Of a DNA stretch of 64,000 nt, positions 18,217 through 26,538 are shown piece after piece. The notes under the pieces were generated by a model. That model searched no databases and had not been told where the DNA came from. It saw only the letters and a list, made by a program, of their open reading frames with translations. This DNA is from Phytohabitans rumicis. GTDB taxonomy: Bacteria; Actinomycetota; Actinomycetes; Mycobacteriales; Micromonosporaceae. The DNA lies in the NCBI RefSeq assembly GCF_011764445.1, contig NZ_BLPG01000001.1:62001-126000 (forward strand), written 5' to 3'. Within the stretch, counting starts at the first letter, position 1, and every line of letters starts with the position of its first letter. The position numbers and the translations under genes are program-made.

Positions 18217-18237
18217 CCCATTCTGGATATGTAGTGT
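18209..18237 (+). promoter_or_regulatory. Putative promoter of the FAD oxidase gene
   Basis: TTGCGT (18209-18214) and TAGTGT (18232-18237) are separated by 17 bp, an acceptable vegetative actinobacterial promoter. The start point would fall at about 18244-18246, on the ATG of the oxidase, giving a leaderless message. This part of the sequence is also less GC-rich than its surroundings. The -35 box overlaps the end of the merR gene. Confidence 0.45.
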
Positions 18238-18245
18238 CCAGGATT

Positions 18246-19550
18246 ATGAACGCCTTGAACTCCATGACGTCCACCGTCCGCGGCCGTGTCTGGCTACCCG
18301 GCGACCCCGGCTTCGACACCGCCCGCCGCCCGTGGAACCTGGCCATCGAGCAACCGGTCGCGGCCGTGGTCGAGGCCGCCGACGCCGGCGACGTCGCCAC
18401 GCTGGTGCGCCACGCCCGCGCCGCCGGGCTCGGCATCGCCACCCAACCCAACGGCCACGGCGCCACCGGCCGCACCGAGGGCACCGTGCTGCTGCGTACC
18501 CGGGGACTGGACGCTCTGCGGATCGACCCCGTCGCTCGCCGCGCGCGCGTCGGTGCGGGCGTGCCCTCCGGCCGGCTGCAGGCCGCCGCCGCACCGCTGG
18601 GCCTGACCGGCCTGCCCGGCAGCTCCCCCGTCGTCAGCGTCACCGGCGTCGCCCTCGGCGGCGGGCTGAGCTGGTTCGGCCGGGCGCACGGCTGGGTGGC
18701 CGACAGCGTCACCGCGTTCGACGTGGTAGACGCCGGTGGCGACCAGCGGCACGTCACCGCGGACACCGACCCCGACCTGTTCTGGGCCCTGCGCGGCGCG
18801 GGCGGCGACTTCGCCATCGTCACCGCCCTCGAGCTCGCCCTGCACCCCGCTCCCCGGCTGTACGGCGGCCGGACACTGTGGACGGTCGAGCACGCTACGG
18901 CCGTCGCGGACGCCTACCGGCAGATCACGGCGACCGCCCCCGACGAGTTGACGGTCTGGCTGGAACTGCTGCACTTCCCCGGCGCCGACCCGATGGTCGC
19001 GGTGGACGCCACCTACCTCGGTGGCGAGGACGAGGCCCGCGACCTGCTGGCACCGCTGGACCGCCTGCCCGCGCCGCTGTCCGACAGCAGGCGGGTCATG
19101 TCCGTCGCCGAGCTCGGGTCCATCACCGCCGAGCCGACCGACCCGAGCGCCGGCCGGTCGCGCGGCGAACTACTGACCACATTGGACGACGTCACGCTGA
19201 AGGCGTTGCTGGCCGACCCCATCGCGCCGCTGCTGAGCGTGCAGGTTCGGCACCTGGGCGGCGGCTTCGCGCGCGCGTCGGACAGTCCGCACGGCCCGCT
19301 GACCGAGCCCTACGCGCTCTACCTCTTCGGGATCCCCGCCGACCCGGCCACGGCCGAGGCCGTCGCCGCCAAACAACGCGACCTCGCCGGCAGCCTGCCC
19401 GTCAGCGGCCGCAAGCCCTTCACCTTCCTCGGCCCCGACGAGACCGCGGCCGACGCCTTCGGCCCGGACGTCCTGGCCCGCCTGCGCGCCATCAAGCAGC
19501 GGTACGACCCGCACAACGTCTTCCGCGCCAACTTCCCGATGGGCGGCTAG
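18246..19550 (+). CDS. FAD-binding oxidase, berberine-bridge/PCMH family
   Basis: A 434-residue flavoprotein. The PCMH FAD-binding domain (about residues 20-200) carries QPNGHGATGRTEG, where the histidine is the usual covalent flavin attachment site; the second attachment cysteine found in bicovalent BBE enzymes is absent (GLSWFGRAHGWVAD). The C-terminal BBE element RYDPHNVFRANFP is present. Such enzymes oxidise alcohols, sugars or alkaloid-like metabolites with oxygen. It has no signal peptide, so it is cytosolic. An alternative start is ATG 18264. Substrate unknown. Confidence 0.85.
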   Translation: MNALNSMTSTVRGRVWLPGDPGFDTARRPWNLAIEQPVAAVVEAADAGDVATLVRHARAAGLGIATQPNGHGATGRTEGTVLLRTRGLDALRIDPVARRARVGAGVPSGRLQAAAAPLGLTGLPGSSPVVSVTGVALGGGLSWFGRAHGWVADSVTAFDVVDAGGDQRHVTADTDPDLFWALRGAGGDFAIVTALELALHPAPRLYGGRTLWTVEHATAVADAYRQITATAPDELTVWLELLHFPGADPMVAVDATYLGGEDEARDLLAPLDRLPAPLSDSRRVMSVAELGSITAEPTDPSAGRSRGELLTTLDDVTLKALLADPIAPLLSVQVRHLGGGFARASDSPHGPLTEPYALYLFGIPADPATAEAVAAKQRDLAGSLPVSGRKPFTFLGPDETAADAFGPDVLARLRAIKQRYDPHNVFRANFPMGG

Positions 19551-19554
19551 GGCC

Positions 19555-20568
19555 TTACCGGCGCGGGTCGACGTGGACCTTGGGGCCCGGCCCGGCACCG
19601 TCGGGGCGCCGCCCGGCCAGGACCTCGGCGACGTCGGCGAGGCCGACCGTGGCGGCCACCAACGGGCGGGGGTCGACGGCTCCGCTGGCGTACGCGTCGA
19701 TGGTGCCGGCCAGGCCCGCGGACGCGCCGAGGATGCCGACCGTGGTGACGTCCTTGAAGACGATCTCGCGACTGTCCACCGTGCTGGGTGAGCCGGAGAG
19801 TCCGATGTAGACAATCCGTCGGCCCGGCTCGACCAGCTCCACCGCCAGCGCGGGCAAGGCCGGTGCGGTGGACGCGTCGACGATCCCGTCCCACGGCAAC
19901 GGTGGCAGGGTGTGCCGGGTCCAGGCGTTCTCGAATCCGAGCTTTCCGGCCAGCCGCAACTGGCGCTCGTCGCGGCCCATGAGGTGTACGTCAAGGTCGC
20001 GGGCGCGGCCGAACATCGCCACCAGCAGGCCGATCGTGCCCGTGCCGAGGACCAGCAGCCGCTCACCCGGGGCGAGGTCGGCGGCGCGGACGCTGCGCAG
20101 CGCGTTGCCGCCCGGCTCGACGAGCGCGCCGAGGGTGGCATCCACCCCGTCGGGCAGCACGTGCAGCGCCGTCACGGGCACGGCCACCTGCTCGGCGAGC
20201 GCGCCCGCCAGCCCGTCCCGGATCCCGAGCTCGTGGCGGTCGGCGCACACGTGGTGACGGCCGTCGCGGCAACGGCGGCAGCGCCCACACCCGATCATGG
20301 TGTCGCCGGTGACCCGCCGGCCCAGCCAGGCCGCGTCCACGCCCGGCCCGACCGCGCCGACCACCCCGGACCACTCATGGCCGGGCCGCAACGGGTACGA
20401 CGACGCCCCGGTGTGCAGGTAGCTCATCTCCCCGGTGAAGAGCTCGACGTCGGTGCCGCAGATGCCGACCCGTTCCACGTCCACGACCACCTGCCCGGCG
20501 CCCGCCACCGGCGCGGCCACCTCCCGCACCTCAGCCCGGCGCGGTCCGATCAGGACCAGCGCACGCAT
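19555..20568 (-). CDS. Zinc-dependent medium-chain alcohol/threonine dehydrogenase
   Basis: A 337-residue MDR enzyme. Catalytic zinc ligands are Cys37 (GICGTDVEL) and His64-Glu65 (RPGHEWSG); structural zinc cysteines are at 94, 97, 100 and 108 (CGRCRRC...C). The nucleotide-binding loop is VLGTGTIGLLVA. This layout matches threonine/sorbitol-type dehydrogenases acting on secondary alcohols. ATG at 20568 is preceded by GGGGAG six bases upstream. It is convergent with the FAD oxidase; the two ends are 4 bp apart. Confidence 0.88.
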   Translation of the reverse strand: MRALVLIGPRRAEVREVAAPVAGAGQVVVDVERVGICGTDVELFTGEMSYLHTGASSYPLRPGHEWSGVVGAVGPGVDAAWLGRRVTGDTMIGCGRCRRCRDGRHHVCADRHELGIRDGLAGALAEQVAVPVTALHVLPDGVDATLGALVEPGGNALRSVRAADLAPGERLLVLGTGTIGLLVAMFGRARDLDVHLMGRDERQLRLAGKLGFENAWTRHTLPPLPWDGIVDASTAPALPALAVELVEPGRRIVYIGLSGSPSTVDSREIVFKDVTTVGILGASAGLAGTIDAYASGAVDPRPLVAATVGLADVAEVLAGRRPDGAGPGPKVHVDPRR

Positions 20569-20643
20569 CGCGCGCTCCCCACCCCGCCCCTCATCCCCCG
20601 ATGCTATGGCCCGCCTACCCCACCCCACCGCCGCGCCGCGCTC

Positions 20644-20673
20644 GCCCCGCCCCGCCCCGCCCCGCCCCGCCCC
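20644..20673. repeat. GCCCC tandem repeat
   Basis: Six perfect copies of the pentamer GCCCC in the 405-bp gene-free stretch 20569-20973. Such G-runs on the minus strand could fold as a G-quadruplex or simply be a slippage-prone satellite. The rest of that stretch holds the two inverted repeats annotated next and no convincing gene. Confidence 0.8.
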
Positions 20674-20681
20674 GGACGCAA

Positions 20682-20746
20682 CGTCGATCAAGGGCATAAG
20701 GCCGTGGTTCGATCTCCAATCCGCGACCGTTTGCCCTTGATCGACG
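20682..20746. repeat. Inverted repeat with 15-bp perfect arms
   Basis: CGTCGATCAAGGGCA (20682-20696) is repeated in inverse orientation at 20732-20746, with a 35-bp loop. A partial third copy, CCTTGATCG, follows at 20753-20761. The element is intergenic and looks like a dispersed palindromic repeat (REP-like) or a long-loop hairpin rather than a standard terminator, since no U-tract follows. Confidence 0.75.
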
Positions 20747-20791
20747 CGAAAGTCCTTGATCGGCGAGGCGGGGCGCAGGCCGTGCGGAGCC

Positions 20792-20845
20792 GGCGACTGT
20801 GGCGAATTCTTGCCCTCCGCGGGGCAACTCATCGCCACAGTCGCC
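20792..20845. repeat. Inverted repeat with 14-bp perfect arms
   Basis: GGCGACTGTGGCGA (20792-20805) pairs with 20832-20845. Inside the loop a second stem, TTGCCC with GGGCAA, stacks on the first after a small internal loop. Together with the preceding inverted repeat it forms a two-hairpin block just downstream of a deletion scar. Function unknown. Confidence 0.7.
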
Positions 20846-20973
20846 CGCAGGCGTGAGCCCCGGCCGAGCTGCCGCCGGGCCCAGGGCGCGCTGCCGCCCG
20901 GCGCGTGAGTGGAGCAGAGCGGGATCACCTCAGCAATCGGGCCGGGGGCCGATGCGCGGCAGAGCAGGCCGCT

Positions 20974-21208
20974 TCACAGCGCCGGGCGGGCGGGGAGGGG
21001 ATGCGGGGCGGCGGGTGGGTGGGGGGCTACCGGAGGGCCTTCGCGGAGTAGGACGGCGACCAAGGCGGCGCCGGCCAGGCCCACGACTCCGGCGATCACC
21101 ATGACCAGGCTGAGCGCGGACGCGGCGTCGGCGCGGGCGGTGAACGCCGTACCCAGGGCGGCGATCCCGAGCGCGAGGCCGAGTTGGCGGGCGGTGTTGA
21201 GCGCCCCG
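20974..21208 (-). pseudogene. MFS transporter fragment (C-terminus only)
   Basis: About 78 codons matching the end of a DHA2-type exporter: ALNTARQLGLALGIAALG and two further hydrophobic helices (LSLVMVIAGVVGLAGAALVAV), ending in a Pro/His-rich tail. The homology begins abruptly at about 21208, where an Lrp/AsnC fragment begins on the other strand. The N-terminal roughly 400 residues are missing, so it is a remnant. Confidence 0.8.
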
Positions 21209-21642
21209 GCTGACCGACGAGGACCGGCTCCTGATCCGGGCCCTGGGGCACGACGGGCGGGCCGGCTACGCCGAGCTGGCGACCGCGACCGGGTGGTCCG
21301 AGTCGACCGCGAAGCGCCGCACGGAGTATCTGCGCGAGGCCGACGTCGTCTTCTTCGACCTCGACCTGGATCCCCGGCCGCTCGGCTTCGACGCGATGGC
21401 GATCCTGTGGCTGTCGGTGGCGCCGTCCGACCTGGTCGAGGTGGGCCGCGCCGTCGCCGCGCACCCCCGAGGTCGCCTTCGCCGCCGCCACCACCGGGCC
21501 GACCAATCTGGTCGCCACCGTCGTCTGCCGGGACGTGCAGGCCCTGTACCGGTACCTGACCGAGCGGCTGGGGACGCTGCCGGCCATCCGGCACGTCGAG
21601 TCCGCGCCCATCATCCGTACGGTGAAGAGCGCCGGAAGCTAG
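21209..21642 (+). pseudogene. Lrp/AsnC-family regulator fragment (second half only)
   Basis: The frame starting LTDEDRLLIRALGHDGR reads as the second HTH unit (YAELATATGWSESTAKRRTEYL) and ligand domain of a tandem AsnC-type regulator, ending APIIRTVKSAGS. There is no upstream start: the N-terminal half is gone and the sequence abuts the MFS fragment. The frame is also broken by one extra C in the run 21464-21468, after which AVAAHPEVAFAAATTGPTNL resumes. This indel is an insertion, unlike the deletions elsewhere, and fits a decaying remnant. Confidence 0.8.
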
Positions 21643-21776
21643 GTGGTGAGCAGGTGCCCAGCCAGGGCCGGGGTGAACCCCGTCGCCGAGGTGCCGGGAC
21701 ACCGCACGGAAGCACAGCTGTCCGTCCCGTGCGCTCAGCAGCACGGCTTCGACGAGCGCCCGGACGCTCGGGATCA

Positions 21777-22552
<776 letters not shown>

Positions 22553-22556
<4 letters not shown>

Positions 22557-23314
22557 CGCAGCACCGCCGCGACCCCGATGCACGCCGCCGCGGCGGGGAG
22601 CGCGGCGGAGGCGACCCACTGGCCGGTGGTGGCGCCCGCGCCGTCCGGTGCCGGCAGCCGGCCGGCGTACCCGCGGGACACCATCGCCAGGTAGACCCGC
22701 TCGCCGCGCTCGAACGCCCGCAGGAACAGCGCGCCGAGGCTCACCGCGAACGCCTTGACCTGCCACAGGAACCGGGGGTCGTACCCGCGCGAGAGCCGGG
22801 CGATCCGCATGCGCCGCGCGTCGTCGGCCAGGATGTCCATGTAGCGCAGCATGAACGTGGCGATCTGGGTGAACACCCGCGGGCAGCGCAACCGGTCCAG
22901 GCCGAGGATCAGGTCACGCATGGTGGTGGTCGCGGCCAGCAGCAGCGAGGCCAGCACGCCGAGCGTGCCCTTGGCGAAGATGTTCCACGCCCCGTACAGC
23001 CCGTCGACGGACAGCGACATGCCCAACCAGGTGACCCGCTCGCCGTGGCCGGCGAACGGCAGCGCGACCGCCAGCAGCACGAACGGCAGCTCGATGGTGG
23101 CGCGCTTAGCCAGCCAGCGCGCCGGGACGCGGGCCAGCACGGCCACCACCGCCACCAGCACCGCGTAGCCGGCGAACGCGGCGAACTCGGTGCGCGGGGT
23201 GACCACCACGACGATGGTGTAGAGCAGCGTCGCGACGATCTTCACCTGCGGGGGCAGCCGATGCACCACGCTGTCGTGGTCGAGGTGCAGCGGATGGGCG
23301 TGGCCGGCGCCCAT
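22553..23314 (-). CDS. cbiQ: Cobalt/nickel ECF transporter T component CbiQ
   Basis: A 253-residue membrane protein with about five helices. It starts with a His-rich MGAGHAHPLHLDHDSVVH, then VKIVATLLYTIVVVVTP, and carries the two coupling-helix motifs: ARLSRGYDP and SRGYAG (A-R-S/G type) that contact the ATPase. It transmits ATP hydrolysis to the substrate component CbiM. Stop-start overlaps on both sides show one operon. Confidence 0.92.
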
Positions 23315-23694
23315 CAGCCCTTCCCGGTGCCCGTCTCGGCCGGGGTCCGGGCCGGACCGCGGCGACGGACCAGCCAGAACACGCCGCCGCCGACCGCGAA
23401 CGTGACCAGCACGCCCAGGACCCCGGACAGCCCGGTCGACAGGTACGGGTTGTCGATGCCCTTGATGCCGTAGTCCGCCAGCGGGCTGTCCTTCGTCTGG
23501 TGCTCCTGCTCCTGCTGGGCCATGCAGGTGCCCCCGGTGATGGTGCCGTCGGCGTCGGTGGTGCAGCCGTCCCGGGCGGTGTAGTCCAGGCCGTCCGGGC
23601 TGCCCGAGGCGACGTTGCTGACCAGCCCGGCGAGCAGCAGGGCGACGAGCAGCCCACCGGCCAGGAACCACCACAGCGGTCGCTTGGTGCTCAC
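23314..23694 (-). CDS. cbiN: CbiN/PDGLE-domain small membrane subunit
   Basis: A 126-residue protein with one N-terminal and one C-terminal membrane helix (WWFLAGGLLVALLLAGLV and GVLGVLVTFAVGGGVFWLV). Between them lies an extracytoplasmic loop beginning SPDGLDYTA, the PDGLE signature of the accessory subunit needed for cobalt or nickel loading of CbiM/NikM. Start is GTG 23694, overlapping the cbiM stop. Confidence 0.88.
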   Translation of the reverse strand: MSTKRPLWWFLAGGLLVALLLAGLVSNVASGSPDGLDYTARDGCTTDADGTITGGTCMAQQEQEHQTKDSPLADYGIKGIDNPYLSTGLSGVLGVLVTFAVGGGVFWLVRRRGPARTPAETGTGKG

Positions 23695-24410
23695 GCGGCA
23701 CCTCCCACCACGGACGTCGCCGCCGGCGCGGGCGCGGCGGCCCGGGTGCGGAAGCGGCGCAGCGCGTACACCAGGTCCGGACGGACCCGGGCCACCGTGG
23801 CCACGGTCGTCGCGGTGATCAACCCCTCGCCGATCCCGATCAGCACGTGCACCCCGGCCATCGTCGCGGAGATCGTGGGCAGCGACAGGTCCGTGGTGCC
23901 GCCGAGCCAGTACTGGAGCACGAAGCCCTGGGACGCGACCACCACGCCGATCACCGCGGCGATGAATCCGGTCACCGCCAGCCCGGTCGGCGTCTTCGGC
24001 AGCACCCTCAGCAGGCCGGCCACCAGCACGTACCCGGCGGCCGTGCCGAGCACCGCCATGTTGGTGATGTTCAGCCCGAGGGCGGTCAGACCGCCGTCGG
24101 CGAAGAGCAGGCACTGGATGATCAGAACCGTCGACACGCATAGCGCGCCGACCCACGGGCCCACCAGCATCACCGCGAGGGTGCCGCCCAGCAGGTGCCC
24201 GGACACGCCCGGCAGCACCTGGAAGTTGAGCATCTGCACGGCGAAGATGAACGCCGCCACCAGCCCGGCCATCGGCGCCAACCGGTCGTCGAGGTCCGCC
24301 CGACCGCGCGTCACGCACACCGCCAGCGCGATCACGGCGATCACCAGGAACACCGCGGACACCTGCGCGTTGACTATGCCGTTGGCGATGTGCATCGCCA
24401 CTGTTTCCAT
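23691..24410 (-). CDS. cbiM: Cobalt/nickel ECF substrate-binding component CbiM
   Basis: A 239-residue membrane protein with seven helices, including FAVQMLNFQVLPGVSGHLLGG and the ADGGLTALGLNITNM loop, all conserved in CbiM/NikM. The ATG at 24410 has GGAGG ideally spaced. However, family members bind metal with an N-terminal Met-His dipeptide, and here MHIANG begins five codons later (ATG at 24395), so translation or processing may start there. Whether the metal is cobalt or nickel cannot be told from the protein; a Nur-like box upstream favours nickel. Confidence 0.9.
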   Translation of the reverse strand: METVAMHIANGIVNAQVSAVFLVIAVIALAVCVTRGRADLDDRLAPMAGLVAAFIFAVQMLNFQVLPGVSGHLLGGTLAVMLVGPWVGALCVSTVLIIQCLLFADGGLTALGLNITNMAVLGTAAGYVLVAGLLRVLPKTPTGLAVTGFIAAVIGVVVASQGFVLQYWLGGTTDLSLPTISATMAGVHVLIGIGEGLITATTVATVARVRPDLVYALRRFRTRAAAPAPAATSVVGGAA

Positions 24411-24461
24411 GATCCCCTCCCCCACGCCGTCGCTGACCAGCATATTGGGCAAGAGGGGTAG

Positions 24462-24478
24462 CTGCATAGTCTTTGCAA
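24462..24478 (-). promoter_or_regulatory. Possible Nur (nickel-Fur) box upstream of cbiMNQO
   Basis: On the minus strand the sequence reads TTGCAA-AGACT-ATGCAG, two TGCA half-sites in the tTGCaA-N5-tTGCaA arrangement of the Streptomyces Nur operator. It lies 50-70 bp upstream of cbiM. No cobalamin riboswitch fits in the short gap between cbiM and the tetR stop. Single-site visual match only. Confidence 0.4.
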
Positions 24479-24498
24479 CAAGGCCGAAACGTTGGCGG

Positions 24499-25193
24499 CT
24501 ACGGGAGGGTGGCGGCCTCGATCTGCTGGACCACGCGCCACATCGGCGCGCCGCGCCGGACCGCCACCACGACCACGTCGCCGCCGTCCGGGTCGTCCGG
24601 CCCGGTGGCGCGGCCGTCCAGCCAGCCACTCAGGACATCGGTGACGGCACCGAGTGCCACGTCCAGCCGGGCGTGGGCGTCGTCCTTGCCGCCCTCGCGC
24701 AGCCATTGGCGCAGGACGTGGTTGTGCGCGGCCACCACGGCGGCGGCCACCACCTCGTCGCGCAGCCGCGCCTGTTCGCCGCCGCGCGACCGCTTGTGCA
24801 GGTGGTCGGTGAACACGCGCTGGTAGCGGCTGGTGGCGGTGATCTCCCGCTCGCGCAGGGGCGCCACGCCGCGGGTCAGCTCGTACCGCTTGACGGCCGT
24901 CGCGGGATCGTCGGTGAACATGGCGAGGACGAGATGCGCGGCCTGGCCGACCGCCGCGAGGGGCGGCGTGCCGGGGCGGCCACGTTGAGCACCGCCTCGA
25001 CCCTGGCCAGGCAGTCGTCGTGGTCGGGGAAGACCGCGTCCTCCTTGGTCCGGAAGTACCGGAAGAAGGTACGCCGGGCCACGCCGGCGGCCTCGGCGAT
25101 CTCGTCGACGGTGGTCTCGTCGTACCCCCGCTTGAGAAACAGCGCGATGGCCGCGGCGGTGAGATCCTCGCGGACCCGAGGCTTGCCGGTCAC
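24499..25193 (-). CDS. TetR-family regulator (one frameshift)
   Basis: The N-terminal HTH (AAGVARRTFFRYFRTKEDAVF, about residues 35-55; the region before reads IALFLKRGYDETTVDEI) is typical of TetR proteins. As written the frame ends after VLNVAAPARRP; adding one C at 24971-24972 joins it to AVGQAAHLVLAMFTDDPATAVKRYELTRG and a full 231-residue protein. Start is GTG 25193. It is divergent from the acyl-CoA dehydrogenase gene with a perfect palindrome between, so it likely controls that gene. Confidence 0.78.
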
Positions 25194-25225
25194 GCCGTGA
25201 ACCGTAACACCATCCCTTTCAGATT

Positions 25226-25238
25226 GGCACTCAGTGCC
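25226..25238. promoter_or_regulatory. Palindrome between tetR and the acyl-CoA dehydrogenase gene
   Basis: GGCACT-C-AGTGCC, a perfect 13-bp dyad, with a further TTGGCA at 25246-25251. It sits in the divergent promoter region and is the best candidate operator for the adjacent TetR protein. Confidence 0.55.
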
Positions 25239-25287
25239 GTACGGTTTGGCACGGCGTGACGTTGCCGAGCGGGAGGCGCGGGAGACA

Positions 25288-26439
25288 ATGACCTTCGATG
25301 CGTATCGGATTCCGGAGGAGCACGAGGCCATCCGGGCCGCGGTGCGTGACCTGTGCGTGGACAAGGTCGCGCCGAACGCGGCGGCGACCGACGAGAAGGG
25401 CGAGTTCCCGCAGGCGTCGTTCGACGCGCTGCGCGCCGGCGACTTCCACGCCCCGCACATCCCCACCGAGTACGGCGGCGCCGGCGCGGACGCCCTCGCC
25501 ACGGCGATCGTGATCGAGGAGGTCGCTCGGGCCTGCGCGGCGTCCTCCCTGATCCCCGCGGTCAACAAGCTCGGCACCATGCCGCTGCTGCTGGCCGGGT
25601 CCGCCCAGCTCAAGCGGCGCTACCTGCCGCCGGTCGCGCGCGGGGACGCGATGTTCTCGTACTGCCTGTCCGAACCCGAGGCCGGCAGCGACGCGGCGGC
25701 CATGCGCACCCGCGCCGTCCGCGACGGCGACGGCTACGTGCTCGACGGCGTCAAGCGCTGGATCACCAACGCGGGCGTCTCGGAGTACTACACGGTCTTC
25801 GCGACGACCGATCCGAGCGCCGGCTCGCGCGGCATCTCGGCCTTCGTCGTGGAGAAGTCCGATCCCGGCGTCGGCTTCGGCGCGCTGGAGAAGAAGCTCG
25901 GCATCAAGGGCTCGCCGACCCGCGAGGTCTACTTCGACGGGGTACGCCTGCCGGCCGACCGCATGATCGGCGCGCCCGGCGAGGGCTTCCGCACGGCGAT
26001 GCGCACCCTGGACCACACCCGGGTGACGATCGCCGCCCAGGCCGTCGGCATCGCCCAGGGCGCCCTCGACCTGGCCCTGGAGTACGTGACGCAGCGCGAG
26101 CAGTTCGGCAAGACCGTCGCGACGTTCCAGGGCATCCAGTTCATGCTCGCCGACATGGGCATGAAGCTCGCCGCGGCCAGGCAGCTCACCTACGCCGCCG
26201 CGGCCAAGTCCGAGCGCGACGAGGCCGACCTGCGCTACTTCGGCGCGGCCGCCAAGTGCTTCGCCTCCGACGCCGCCATGCAGATCACCACCGACGCGGT
26301 CCAGCTGCTCGGCGGCTACGGCTACACCAGCGACTTCCCGGCCGAACGGATGATGCGCGACGCGAAGATCACGCAGATCTACGAGGGCACCAACCAGATC
26401 CAGCGCGTCGTCATGGCGCGCCACCTGCTGCACGGGTGA
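25288..26439 (+). CDS. Acyl-CoA dehydrogenase
   Basis: A 383-residue flavoenzyme of the short/medium-chain type. FAD and substrate motifs are FSYCLSEPEAGSDAA and RWITNAGVSEYYTVF; the catalytic glutamate is in IYEGTNQIQRVVMARHLL near the C-terminus. It catalyses the first beta-oxidation step, passing electrons to ETF. ATG at 25288 follows GGGAG. It stands apart from the large cluster downstream and is probably governed by the divergent TetR. Confidence 0.92.
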   Translation: MTFDAYRIPEEHEAIRAAVRDLCVDKVAPNAAATDEKGEFPQASFDALRAGDFHAPHIPTEYGGAGADALATAIVIEEVARACAASSLIPAVNKLGTMPLLLAGSAQLKRRYLPPVARGDAMFSYCLSEPEAGSDAAAMRTRAVRDGDGYVLDGVKRWITNAGVSEYYTVFATTDPSAGSRGISAFVVEKSDPGVGFGALEKKLGIKGSPTREVYFDGVRLPADRMIGAPGEGFRTAMRTLDHTRVTIAAQAVGIAQGALDLALEYVTQREQFGKTVATFQGIQFMLADMGMKLAAARQLTYAAAAKSERDEADLRYFGAAAKCFASDAAMQITTDAVQLLGGYGYTSDFPAERMMRDAKITQIYEGTNQIQRVVMARHLLHG

Positions 26440-26538
26440 GCCGTGCCAGCTTCGGTAGGTAGTTGAACTGCTGCACGCCGCACACCGTACTGGCCGGTAA
26501 TTACGACGTTGTCGACGCCGGTGGATGGGAGGTGGCGC

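Noticed and set aside
20569-20973. A gene in the 405-bp gap
   Set aside because: Open frames there are driven by the GCCCC satellite and the inverted repeats; none has a start with ribosome site or a recognisable product.
21209-21642. Lrp-type gene as a functional regulator with a sequencing error
   Set aside because: The indel could be an error, but the first half of the protein is missing and the sequence abuts a truncated MFS gene, so it is a remnant regardless.
24411-24498. Cobalamin riboswitch upstream of cbiM
   Set aside because: Only about 88 bp separate cbiM from the neighbouring tetR stop and no B12-box-like conserved segment was seen.
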